Part shown: one piece after another, positions 17,580 through 25,917 of the stretch | Layout: each line of letters opens with the position of its first letter | Position numbering within the stretch: position 1 is the first letter of the stretch | NCBI RefSeq assembly: GCF_000154785.2 | Contig: NC_015730.1 | Span: forward strand, 930,001-994,000 | Reading direction: 5' to 3' | Source of the DNA: Roseobacter litoralis Och 149 | GTDB taxonomy: Bacteria; Pseudomonadota; Alphaproteobacteria; Rhodobacterales; Rhodobacteraceae | DNA: 64,000 bases | Notes under the pieces: model-generated | Told to the model about the DNA's origin: nothing | What the model saw: only the letters and a program-made list of their open reading frames with translations | Database searches by the model: none | Made by a program: the position numbers and the translations under genes

Positions 17580-18169
17580 TGGGCTGTTCGATCAATTCGG
17601 TCGGCGTGTTTTGCGGGTCCGCGTCAGGTGTCGGGGATGTCTTCGCCTCGCAGGCCGGATCGCTTGGCGCGCACCTTGGACATCAACAGCTTTCCCTTGT
17701 TTACGGTGGTGGCCGGGTCGGCCTGATGGGTGCGGTCGCCGATGGGTGCCTCAGTCACGGTGGGCAGGTCACCGGCGTAATGCCGAGGGCTCTGGTCGAC
17801 AAAGAGATCGCGCATCCCCATTTGACGCAGTTGATTATCGTTTCAGATATGCACGAACGGAAAGCAAAAATGGCCACAATGGCAGACGCCTTCATTGTGC
17901 TGCCGGGCGGAACGGGCACGATGGAGGAGTTTTTTGAACAATGGACATGGGGCCAGATCGGCTATCATAGAAAGCCGATTGCGCTTCTCAACGTGGTTGG
18001 GTTCTTCGATCCGCTCCTCACGATGATAGATCAGATGGTGGCACAAGGATTCTTGTCGGCGCAGTACCGCGACATGCTTCTCTGCGCATCCGATATCAAA
18101 ACTATTCTGAGCAAACTATCAGAATACGAACACCCACCTGAGAAGGGATATGACGGTAATCCCCCCTAA
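17579..18169 (+). CDS. LOG-family nucleotide 5'-monophosphate phosphoribohydrolase
   Basis: The 196-residue protein has the LOG signature PGGTGTMEEFFEQWTWGQIG (about 112-131), plus VYGGGRVGLMGAVAD for phosphate binding. Such enzymes release the base from AMP-type nucleotides; in plants and some bacteria the products are cytokinins. The start ATG overlaps the DJ-1 stop. The last four codons and the stop (GGT AAT CCC CCC TAA) belong to the inverted repeat of the IS3 element inserted at 18155, so the natural C-terminus is replaced. The catalytic part is complete. Confidence 0.88.
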   Translation: MGCSINSVGVFCGSASGVGDVFASQAGSLGAHLGHQQLSLVYGGGRVGLMGAVADGCLSHGGQVTGVMPRALVDKEIAHPHLTQLIIVSDMHERKAKMATMADAFIVLPGGTGTMEEFFEQWTWGQIGYHRKPIALLNVVGFFDPLLTMIDQMVAQGFLSAQYRDMLLCASDIKTILSKLSEYEHPPEKGYDGNPP

Positions 18170-18225
18170 AATTAGTGGTGTTCAAAAGTAGAATTTTCTC
18201 GGCAAGATATCTGAGGAGATTCACG

Positions 18226-18492
18226 ATGAAGAACGGACGATATAGCGACGCGCAGATTATGGCGGTGTCGAAGCAGGCAGAGGGCGGTGTGCCGGTTTCT
18301 GAGCTGTGCCGCAAGCATGGAATGAGCAGCGCCAGTTTCTATAAATGGCGGGCCAAGTTTGGCGGCATGGATGCGTCGATGATATCCGAGATGAAGGATA
18401 TAGCCGAAGAGAACCGCCGTCTGAAGGGCATGTACGCAGAGATGAGCATGCAGAACGACTTGCTGAAGGAGGCGCTTCGAAAAAAGCGCTGA
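18226..18492 (+). CDS. IS3-family transposase OrfA
   Basis: The 88-residue protein has the helix-turn-helix [42 protein letters not shown] in outline and a C-terminal leucine-zipper-like helix. GAGGAG precedes the ATG. A run of six A at 18480-18485 near its 3' end is the likely -1 slippage site that fuses it to OrfB. Confidence 0.9.
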   Translation: MKNGRYSDAQIMAVSKQAEGGVPVSELCRKHGMSSASFYKWRAKFGGMDASMISEMKDIAEENRRLKGMYAEMSMQNDLLKEALRKKR

Positions 18493-18512
18493 GGCCGTCT
18501 CGAAGGCGAGAG

Positions 18513-19041
18513 ATGGCCATGAAGGCGGTCGCGCAGAACGGCGTCAGTATCGCGCTCGCGTGCCGTGCGTTCGAGATCAGCGAGACCTGCTACAGATATA
18601 GTCCCGAACTGAGTGACGAGAACGAAGAGATCGCGGATTGGCTTGAACGCTTGACGGCCAACAAACGGAACTGGGGCTTCGGCCTGTGCTTTTTGTATCT
18701 GCGCAACGTTCAGGGCTATGGGTGGAACCATAAGCGCGTCTATCGGATCTACTGCGAGTTGGAGCTGAACCTGCGTATCAAACCTAAGAAACGCTTGAAG
18801 CGAGACAAACCAGAACCACTGGCGGTGCCTAAGCGGCCAAATGAGACATGGTCCATGGACTTCATGGCGGATCAGCTTGCGGATGGTCGGTCGATCAGGA
18901 CGTTGAACGTTTTGGATGACTTCAATCGCGAAGGCCTGGCCATTGAGGTGGGCTTCTCGCTGCCCGCAGAACGGGTCGTGCGCAGCTTGAACCAGATCAT
19001 CGAATGGCGTGGTCAGCCGCAAGTAATTCGTGTCGACAACG
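18513..19041 (+). pseudogene. IS3-family OrfB, 5' half
   Basis: The frame is -1 relative to orfA and can be entered by slippage at 18480. It covers the HTH_21-like region and the first two catalytic acids: the D in [10 protein letters not shown] and the D in VIRVDN, where the sequence is cut by the IS110 element. After the cut the frame runs into unrelated sequence. The 3' half is at 20672-20944. Confidence 0.88.
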
Positions 19042-19301
19042 TCCTATGCGCGGAAAAACTGGTTGATTTGGCATCAGGTCATTGTCGTATCGAGGTGCTT
19101 CGACACGTTCAGAAAATGCCTCAGTTCGGCTTTTTGGTCAACGACAGTCTCTCCCATAACAAACACAGAGTACGCTTTTGCGGCTCTCACCGTCCTTAAG
19201 ACGAGATCATCGGGTCGCTAACACAGAAGGCCTGAACATTATCTACGAGGTCAGTTGTCTGCCTCCACGGCCCTTACAGAGAAAGGTCCTTCTGTGATCA
19301 A
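19041..19301 (-). other. Non-coding end of the IS110-type element, candidate bridge-RNA locus
   Basis: These 261 bases lie between the transposase stop and the element end and have no open frame of note. Bridge RNAs of IS110-family elements are encoded in such ends. The RNA itself cannot be folded reliably by eye, so this is a location-based inference. Confidence 0.4.
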
Positions 19302-20534
19302 TCACCCCTCAAAGAAGGGGCGATAGGGTTCGCCATGTTTGATGATCCCGTGAACAGTACGGGCCATCTTCGCAGCGATTGCGGTATATGCCTTTCGGCG
19401 CAAATGGGTGTTTTGTCGGTCCTTGGCGATGTAGCGCTCGAACTTGTCACGGAAGCTGTTGGTACGTTGGAGAATGGCAACCTGGCCCGCCATCCACAGG
19501 GTGCGGCGCAAGCGGGCATTCCCGTATTTTGACAGCTTGGTTTGGCCACGGAATGTGCCGGACTGGATGGTTGCCAGGTCCATACCGCAGAACTTCAGAA
19601 ATTGCCGGTGGTGTCCAAAGCGGCGCAAGTCGCCAGCTTCTGCGAGGATGGTCAGGGCGTTTATCGGGCCGATCCCAGGTATTGATGTCAGCAACTGATA
19701 ATCAGGCAGATCTTTGAGAAGCGCGACGGCGCGAGCTTCGATTTGATTGCGTTGCGCTATGAGACTGCGACCTTCTCCAAGAACCAAGCGGAACATACTG
19801 ATAGCATCAGAATCTGGGGCAGCCGGCAATCCTACAGAAGACTTGGCTGTCTCGTAAATATCTCCAGGCAAACGCTCTTTCGCGACCTTGCGCCCCACAA
19901 CATCCCAAGCGTCAGTGGTGAATGCGTCCTTGCCCATGGCGGTGATAATGTGCGGCGATGGATAGCGTTCAAGGAATGCAAAGAACCAATCACTGCGCGA
20001 GCTGCGATGAAAGCGGTCAGCTTCGGGAAAGTACAACGGCAAATAATGTGTCAGCACGCGGTGCCAAAGCTCGGTCTTTGACTTGGAGACGATATCATGG
20101 GTTTTGGACAGCTCTTGAATGTCGTTCGTGCCCTGCACTAGTGGGTCATGGTAAAACTGCTCGTTCCCGATCTCCATCATATGCAGGATGACTTGCGCGT
20201 CCTTGGGATCGTTCTTGTCCCAGCTGTTGTTGAGTGCTTCCCGCGTACGCGCCAAAGCAACCGACGACACGAGCTTTACCTCAAAGCCTGCGGTTGCCAG
20301 ATGGTACGCCAAGACCCGGTGATAATTACCGGTCGCCTCAAAGGCTACACGAACTGGACGTCCGTATTCCTTCAACGCGGTGACGAGGCGGTTAAAGTCG
20401 GCAAGGCTGTTCAAGACGGTTAAACGGCGTCGGCGTTTCTTATCTGGAACAGCAATCAAAACTTCATGCCGCGCTTTGGCAATGTCGATGGCAACCAAAA
20501 CAGGTGTATCTTGTGCAATAGTCATCTCGGTCAT
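19302..20534 (-). CDS. IS110-family DEDD transposase
   Basis: The 410-residue protein starts at the ATG at 20534, preceded by AAAGGAG. The N-terminal DEDD domain shows VLVAIDIAKARHEVLI, VAFEATGNYHRVLAYHL and WDKNDPKDAQVIL. The C-terminal Transposase_20 region has LTSIPGIGPINALTILAEAGD, FLKFCGMD and RLRRTLWMAGQVAI with the conserved serine segment. All landmarks look intact, so it is potentially active. It acts with the element's own non-coding RNA. Confidence 0.92.
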   Translation of the reverse strand: MTEMTIAQDTPVLVAIDIAKARHEVLIAVPDKKRRRRLTVLNSLADFNRLVTALKEYGRPVRVAFEATGNYHRVLAYHLATAGFEVKLVSSVALARTREALNNSWDKNDPKDAQVILHMMEIGNEQFYHDPLVQGTNDIQELSKTHDIVSKSKTELWHRVLTHYLPLYFPEADRFHRSSRSDWFFAFLERYPSPHIITAMGKDAFTTDAWDVVGRKVAKERLPGDIYETAKSSVGLPAAPDSDAISMFRLVLGEGRSLIAQRNQIEARAVALLKDLPDYQLLTSIPGIGPINALTILAEAGDLRRFGHHRQFLKFCGMDLATIQSGTFRGQTKLSKYGNARLRRTLWMAGQVAILQRTNSFRDKFERYIAKDRQNTHLRRKAYTAIAAKMARTVHGIIKHGEPYRPFFEG

Positions 20535-20671
20535 AGTCGGTCTCCTTTGCGGTGTGGTTTGTGCAAAACCACTGTAGGGACCTGAGACCCGGCTATGACC
20601 ACCTGCTGCGCTATTTGACGGCTGCGCAGGCAATCACAGCCTCTCAATCAGCGTTATTCCGAAGGTGTTAC

Positions 20672-20944
20672 GGCACTGAGTTCACCAGCATGGCGATCCT
20701 CAAGTGGGTTCAGGATACAGGCATCGATTGGCACTACATCGCGCCTGGAAAGCCCCAGCAGAACGGCTTCATTGAAAGCTACAACCGCACCGTTCGTGGC
20801 GAATGGCTGGGGCAATATATCTTTGAAACCATCGAGGAGGCACAAGAGCAAGCGACTGAATGGCTCTGGACTTATAACAACGAGCGACCCAACATGGGCA
20901 TTGGTGGCATCACACCCGCCATGAAACTGAAAACAGCCGCCTGA
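20672..20944 (+). pseudogene. IS3-family OrfB, 3' half
   Basis: It continues the interrupted Orf[19 protein letters not shown], then [20 protein letters not shown] with the third catalytic acid (E), and the C-terminal [20 protein letters not shown]. Joined to 18513-19041 it gives a complete rve-type integrase core. Confidence 0.88.
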
Positions 20945-21077
20945 ATTCTACGGCTGACCCCCATTAAAAATGGGGGGATTACCTGGCCAGACTTAGAGGT
21001 CAGCTACACATGCCATTCCAGCCGTCGAATTGCGATTGGCGAAAAGCAGTTCCGTCCCGCAGATGGTGAGTTCCCGA

Positions 21078-21135
21078 CACCATAAGCTAGGCAAAGTCAT
21101 CTATGACTTGCGCCGTCGCCTGGCAGTTATCCATT
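21078..21135 (+). pseudogene. IS21 istA scrap
   Basis: Codons read HHKLGKVIYDLRRRLA, matching the HRKPGKVIYDWRHYLA segment of the istA gene at 45550-45600 in this window. No other part is recognisable nearby. Confidence 0.55.
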
Positions 21136-21137
21136 GC

Positions 21138-21354
21138 AGAACTCAGCTATGCGGCCTTTGTCATCCTGACCGGTGACATGAGCCACTAAGGCGAAACGGC
21201 GACCTGAGCGCGATTTTCGCTCGAAATCAAAGAGCTGGATATGACCCGGCACCTGATGGTCGGCAGTCACGGCGGCACTGCAGCTTTTGGCACGCCCTTC
21301 CCAGAAACCCATGCGGGCGCATACTGGGTCCGCAAAGTTGCGCCTGCCCGATAG
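21138..21354 (+). pseudogene. Fragment of a calcineurin-like phosphodiesterase gene
   Basis: The forward frame reads AAFVILTGDMSH, stop, GETAT, stop, ARFSLEIKELDM, MVGSHGGTAAFGTPFPE, THAGAYW. This parallels the intact phosphodiesterase at 36797-37579 (AAFVALTGDITHWGDTAAYVRFSREIKELDM and onward), with two in-frame stops and an internal deletion joining PE to THAGAY. It is a second, dead copy of that gene, fused to IS21 debris. Confidence 0.75.
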
Positions 21355-21425
21355 AAACAAACTGCCAAAACAGAATTTTGGCAGTTTGTCTTGTCCGCGA
21401 TCATCAATTTACGTTTGAGGCAACT

Positions 21426-22070
21426 TCACCGGCGACGTTTCAGGCCCGCTAAAACAGCGATTCCGGCAAACAGCAGCGGAAATCCGGCGGGTAGTGGAAC
21501 CGCTGGAGGGATAATAGTTTCGTTGACGGAGAAGGTCATCGTATAATCTACAGCACCATTATTCGTGCCAAAAGTACCGTTTGCAAAAACCATGTTGTAT
21601 GTGCCAGGCCCGCGCACGAAGGTCTGTGTGGAACTGAACGAAGACGTCGTGTCGTTCGAATTTGGCACCTTGTATTCAAAAATAGTTGGCGTAATGGACG
21701 ATTCATAAAGACCCCATGTAGGCGACGGAAACCCAAAGTACGGGTTAAAAGCGTCAACATTGTCGCCAAAAGTCAGAGTAGCGCCCACAAGAGTCTGATT
21801 GGCTCCAATTACGACATTGAAAACGTCCCCTGAGTCACTCGGCGTACTGATGGAGCCTGAGAATATGTTTGTTCCAGCAACCAGCTGAAAATCACCGACC
21901 TCATTAGGCGCTCCGAGATTTGATCCGATTTTGTCGTAATCACCAGTAGCCTCAACCCCGGTGGCTTCGTCGTATGTTCCTGTAAACGAGGATACCGTAA
22001 CCGCGCCTGCCTGCGCTGCCAGCCCGGAAACAAGGACCGATGCAGCCAATACTTTAATCGCAATACTCAT
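21426..22070 (-). CDS. Secreted VPLPA-CTERM protein
   Basis: The 214-residue product starts at the ATG at 22070 (AGGAAAG upstream). It has an N-terminal signal peptide (VLAASVLVSGLAAQAGA), a Thr/Ser/Gly-rich beta domain and a C-terminal sorting signal: VPLPAGFPLLFAGIAVLAGL followed by KRRR. This is the VPLPA variant of the PEP-CTERM signal recognised by exosortases, found in Roseobacter-group bacteria. The protein is expected to be processed at the cell surface or in exopolysaccharide. No exosortase is in the window. Confidence 0.88.
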   Translation of the reverse strand: MSIAIKVLAASVLVSGLAAQAGAVTVSSFTGTYDEATGVEATGDYDKIGSNLGAPNEVGDFQLVAGTNIFSGSISTPSDSGDVFNVVIGANQTLVGATLTFGDNVDAFNPYFGFPSPTWGLYESSITPTIFEYKVPNSNDTTSSFSSTQTFVRGPGTYNMVFANGTFGTNNGAVDYTMTFSVNETIIPPAVPLPAGFPLLFAGIAVLAGLKRRR

Positions 22071-22900
22071 GTAAAAATTCTTTCCTATTATTAATAGTTT
22101 AACCGAAGTTTGACTTATACGCTTTTTGGTAACCTGCACTACTGAAATCTAAAGAAACCAAGTAGGAGTTGTTTGAGAGTAGTAAGTAACCGTCTGTTTA
22201 GCTTTTCCGCAGCGAATGCTCACTTCGCGCTGCAATGCGGTCATCGGCGTCCCAGATTTCTGCGCTCTCGACAATTTACAGCCTTCGCGAGGCCACACCG
22301 CAGCGACCGAGCCCATATCGATGGGCGACTTTGGGCTGTTCGTGCCGCCACCCATAGCCAGAAATAAGCTGGTGCTACGCTGTTCTCTAACGTCCGCTCT
22401 CAAGAGCACGGCCAGAAACGTGCAAAATCAAAGCTAGTTTTGCCACGGGTTTGTCGCACAAGGTTTTCCACAGGTTTCGGCATGCTGCCTGCCGTTGCAA
22501 AAAAAAGACCGTTTTGGGCACATGGATTCTGATAGGCATTTATGTCCAAATCACGATCGGAATGGGTTATTGGTACGCCCTGCACGAAGCTTCGTTTGAG
22601 CTAGCTATAGCTCAGCGGTGCGTCGACAGCTGGCCGACGCCGCGTCGTCAAAAGCCAGCGCATTGATGACCCTCGCCGAGAACTATAAAGACGCCGTCTA
22701 AACTGGTCCTACAGCCACCAGTCGCAGACTACCGACCGGGCGTCGGGGTTGTTGCTCAACCCTTGTTCTCAAACCAGCTGTCATTGTAACCCGCCTATCA
22801 GAATCCGGTTATAAATTTTCTATTGAAATCAACGGGGAGTGGGCAAAGCTTGGTTGGCGCCGTGTTAGCGTGAAGCTTTTGGAGCGAGGCGGGGTCGACC
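22071..22900. other. Gene-free stretch before the ISKra4 remnant
   Basis: No supported gene in about 830 bases. The last 100 or so may include the left end of the ISKra4 element. Confidence 0.3.
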
Positions 22901-23911
22901 ATGGATGTGCGAATTTTTGTCGAAACGACATTTAAGGGTGGGAAACAAAGAGGCGCAGTATCGAGCGTCTTTGCCGTGCACCTGACATCCTAGAAACCGA
23001 AAGCTTGGGTTTGCGGCTTAATGAAGCCGAGAATTTGTTGTCGCACTTTCACGAAATGCTCCTTCACAATCAGATCTACGAAGCGTTGGCGGCAGGTCGA
23101 ATTTGCGATAACTGCCGAAAGCGGCTTGTGATCCACAATGATCGAGGCTGTACTTGCGGCACACTATACGGCCGGTTTCGGGTGAAAGCGCCGCGGCTAC
23201 GATAGTGTGCCTGTAAATCAGACGCGGTGGCCACGACAGTCGCTCCACTTTCGCCAATCAACGCGATGTTTCCGGATCGCGCGACACCCGAACTACTGCG
23301 CCGTCAGGCTGAGTTGGGACCGCGGCACTCGTTTCGAGAGGCGGCCCGGTTGCTCGTGATTTTTCTGCCGTGCGCGCCTCAGTCAAACACGACAGTCCGA
23401 AATCGGTTGGGACGCATTGCCGAAAAGCTTGAAGCCGCCGACGAAGGGCATGGGGACAAAAACGCCAGCGCCACATCTTCTCCACTGACCGTTTTCCTGG
23501 ACGGTGCACATATTCGATGTCGTCCGGAATACCAGAAGCGGCACCTAGATGTTGTGGTGTCTTTGGCATGGCAAAGTGATGACAGCCGCCACAATATTAA
23601 AGGTTCTTGAGGTTGACTGCGATCATTTGTGCTTGGAAACAACAGACCAGCGAGAAGCGGCCAGACGTGTTATAGCGCGATGCAAACAACTCAATTCCTA
23701 ACTTTCCGGCAACTTTGACGCGCTCGCAAATTATGGCCAGCGATATCGAAACTGGCGCGCAGTCTCGTCATCCCGCGCAGAGGGGTGCGTCCATGACATC
23801 GGAAACGCTCAAAAGGGCAAACGGTGGCGCATACGATGGTCCCCGCACGGAGCGCATCGCGTCGCTGTTCTGCTTGACGGCAGGCTGACCGTCGCAAGGA
23901 TGGCCGCCTGA
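22901..23911 (+). pseudogene. ISKra4-family transposase, decayed
   Basis: Pieces of one transposase are found in order over three frames. An N-terminal MDVRIFVETTF is followed by stops. The next piece has GRICDNCRKRLVIHNDRGC and LYGRFRVKAPRL (zinc-ribbon region). Then come PELLRRQAELGPRHSFREAA, TVRNRLGRIAEKLE and LTVFLDGAHIRCRPEYQKR (catalytic region), and last NYGQRYRNWRAVSSSRAEG with the WSPHGAHRVAVL and DGRLTVA ends. Frameshifts and stops make it inactive. Its 3' end cuts the pxpA gene of the neighbouring operon. Confidence 0.75.
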
Positions 23912-24054
23912 CCACCAAGTTTGCCCATTCCCCCTGCATGGCCACCACATGCGATATTGGCCAAGCTCACGATGGAGAGCATTTCGCCACCATCGCCCAT
24001 GCTCTACGGTCCAAAACCTTCGCCAAGATCGGAGTTGAGGTTGATCTGCATCAT
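23912..24054 (-). pseudogene. pxpA: 5-oxoprolinase subunit A (LamB/YcsF) 5' remnant
   Basis: From the ATG at 24054 the minus strand reads MMQINLNSDLGEGFGP, stop (TAG), SMGDGGEMLSIVSLANIACGGHAG. That is the conserved N-terminus of PxpA/LamB-YcsF proteins (NLNsDlGEgFG.., SaNIACGgHAGD). A nonsense codon and the ISKra4 remnant immediately downstream leave only about 45 of some 250 codons. It follows the TRAP permease gene by nine bases and was the last gene of that operon. Confidence 0.8.
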
Positions 24055-24063
24055 TCTCAATCC

Positions 24064-25347
24064 TTACTGAAGCGCGTTTGGCAGGAAGAGCGCAATGCTC
24101 GGGAAGGCGATCAAAAGAACCGCCATCAACAGCATGGTCAGGCAATAGGGCAGCGCGCCCAACATGACCTCATTGAGGCTGCCTGACTTGCGCGCGCCCT
24201 GAACCACATAGAGGTTGAGGCCGACAGGAGGTGTGATCAGCGCCATTTCGATAAGGACGATCATCAGGATGCCAAACCAGATCACATCATACCCTTGGAC
24301 CAAAACCATCGGCACAATAATCGGGATCGTGACAACCATGAGTGAAAGGGTTTCGATGAAAAAGCCCAGCACGATGTAGAGCACGACCACCACAAGGATG
24401 AAGGCTAGCGGCGACAGGCCAAGCCCGTCCATAAAGGCGGTCAATTCGCGGCCCAACCCTGCGGAGGCCAGCGTGAAGTTCAGGAAGGACGCGCCAATAA
24501 CAATCAGCATGATCATGGAGGTGATCTTGACCGTTCCTGTAAGGCTTTGTGTCAGCATGTCCCATGACACCCCGCCAAAGGCGAGTGCGATGACAAAGGC
24601 ACCAGCGACACCGACGGCGGCAGCTTCGGTCGGGGTGGCCCAGCCCGCATAGATGGAGCCGACGATCATGCCAAACAACAGCAGGATCGGCACCAGATCT
24701 ATCAGCGCGCGCAGCATTTGTGGAAACGGAAATGTGCGGCGCAAGCCACCCAGATCTGGCCGGATCATGCAGATGATGACTGTGACCAGCATGAACATCA
24801 GTGCCAGTGCAAGGCCAGGTATGAGGCCTGCAAGGAAAAGTTGGGGGATCGAGGATTGGGTAAGAAAGCCGTAGACAATGAGATTGATTGATGGCGGGAT
24901 CATTATGCCCAGCGTGCCGCCTGCGGCAATGGCACCCGAAAAGAGCTTGGGGTCATAGCCCAGCTTTTCGGCCTGTGGCATGGCAACTGTAGCTACAGTG
25001 GCCGCCGTGGCAACCGATGATCCTGAGGTGGCGGAAAACATCGTCGCCGTAGCGATATTGGCGTGTACCAGCCCGCCAGGCAGCCAGCTGACCCAACGAT
25101 CCAAAGCTGCATAGGTGCGCGTGGCAACACCGCTGCGCACAAGAATCTCGCCCAGCAGTACAAAGAACGGGATCGCGATGAGCGTTGCGGAATTAGACGC
25201 TGACCAGACCATGTTCCCAAGGCCTTTCGTGAGCGGGAAGCTTGAGAAGAACGCATCAATGCCAAAGCCCAACAAGAACAATACGATCCCGACAGGGATT
25301 GAGAGGGCAAGCAGGCCAAGAAGGCCGATGGAGACATAGCCGATCAT
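24064..25347 (-). CDS. dctM: TRAP transporter large permease (DctM type)
   Basis: The 427-residue protein is almost wholly hydrophobic with about 12 membrane segments. It carries the DctM motifs FFVLLGEILVRSG, ATSGSSVATAATVATVAMPQ, GGTLGIMIPPSINLIVYGFL and PPVGLNLYVVQGA. It is the proton/sodium-driven membrane unit of a tripartite carboxylate transporter in the inner membrane. Its start overlaps the DctQ stop by four bases. Together with the neighbouring D-glutamate-cyclase-like and pxpA genes it likely imports glutamate-derived or 5-oxoproline-like acids. That last point is inference from context. Confidence 0.93.
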   Translation of the reverse strand: MIGYVSIGLLGLLALSIPVGIVLFLLGFGIDAFFSSFPLTKGLGNMVWSASNSATLIAIPFFVLLGEILVRSGVATRTYAALDRWVSWLPGGLVHANIATATMFSATSGSSVATAATVATVAMPQAEKLGYDPKLFSGAIAAGGTLGIMIPPSINLIVYGFLTQSSIPQLFLAGLIPGLALALMFMLVTVIICMIRPDLGGLRRTFPFPQMLRALIDLVPILLLFGMIVGSIYAGWATPTEAAAVGVAGAFVIALAFGGVSWDMLTQSLTGTVKITSMIMLIVIGASFLNFTLASAGLGRELTAFMDGLGLSPLAFILVVVVLYIVLGFFIETLSLMVVTIPIIVPMVLVQGYDVIWFGILMIVLIEMALITPPVGLNLYVVQGARKSGSLNEVMLGALPYCLTMLLMAVLLIAFPSIALFLPNALQ

Positions 25348-25892
25348 TTCGATGTGTCCTGCTCTGCAAATGCGCCGATGAATTTTTCGGTATCCTCATG
25401 GCGGCGCTTAAACAGCAAACTCAGCGCGCAGAGGGTCACAATGGTGGACATAAGTGCGAACCAGACCCAGCCTGCGAACCACGGCAGGTGAACCCAGACC
25501 AGAGGTGTCTCAAGCGGTGTATTTGCGGTGGAGCCGTTCTTGATCGATCGCTCCAACACTGGCCACGCCTTGACCGCGATGGTGATGATGACCCCCGTCA
25601 TGATGGTCATGGAAAAGACGTCAAAGAGCGCGCGTTTAAAGCTGTCAGCGCGGCTGCGCAGAATATCGATGCGGACGTGGCCCATCTCAAGCAGAGTATA
25701 CGCCATGCCCCATGAGGTCGCGAGCGCCATAGCGTAGCCCGCGATCTCTTCAGTGCCGCCAAGGGACGTGCCGAACCGGCGCATGATGATATCGGTCAGC
25801 ACGAAAGCCGCGCAAATCAGCAGCCCCGCGCCGACACAAAGGGCAACCCCTTTGTTCAGCCTGCGCAGGGTATCTATCATCTTGAGTTCCAT
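25344..25892 (-). CDS. dctQ: TRAP transporter small permease (DctQ type)
   Basis: The product has 182 residues and four membrane segments, with the DctQ pattern: ADRGFRLN-like first helix (CVGAGLLICAAFVLTDIIMR), GTEEIAGYAMALATSWGMAYTLLEMGHVRID in the middle and WVWFALMSTIVTLCAL near the end. I start it at the ATG at 25892, which follows GGGCGGG; an earlier in-frame start would overlap the dctP coding end. It lies between dctP and dctM in the same operon. Confidence 0.9.
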   Translation of the reverse strand: MELKMIDTLRRLNKGVALCVGAGLLICAAFVLTDIIMRRFGTSLGGTEEIAGYAMALATSWGMAYTLLEMGHVRIDILRSRADSFKRALFDVFSMTIMTGVIITIAVKAWPVLERSIKNGSTANTPLETPLVWVHLPWFAGWVWFALMSTIVTLCALSLLFKRRHEDTEKFIGAFAEQDTSK

Positions 25893-25917
25893 GTCCGGCC
25901 CGCCCTTTGGTTCTTGC

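Larger units (their letters stand above)
19041..20672 (-). mobile_element. IS110-family element inside IS3 orfB
   Basis: Removing about 1631 bp (19041/42 to 20671/72) rejoins GTCGAC AAC with GGCACTGAG, restoring RVDNGTEF of OrfB. Ends show no long inverted repeats or target duplication, as is usual for IS110. It carries one DEDD transposase on the minus strand, with 138 bases of non-coding DNA before it and about 261 after it. In this family the non-coding end encodes the bridge RNA that selects donor and target; the longer 3' flank suggests the IS1111-type arrangement. Confidence 0.85.
18155..20982 (+). mobile_element. IS3-family element interrupted by an IS110-type element
   Basis: GGTAATCCCCCC at 18155-18166 and its complement at 20971-20982 are the ends. 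Inside are orfA and both halves of orfB, with an IS110-type element in the middle (19041-20672). No clear direct repeat flanks the ends. The element was intact before the IS110 insertion, since the two orfB halves join cleanly. Confidence 0.85.

Noticed and set aside
24287..25337. Several short frames opposite and alongside the TRAP permease
   Set aside because: They are frame shadows of the dctM gene, whose own reading is complete and motif-rich.
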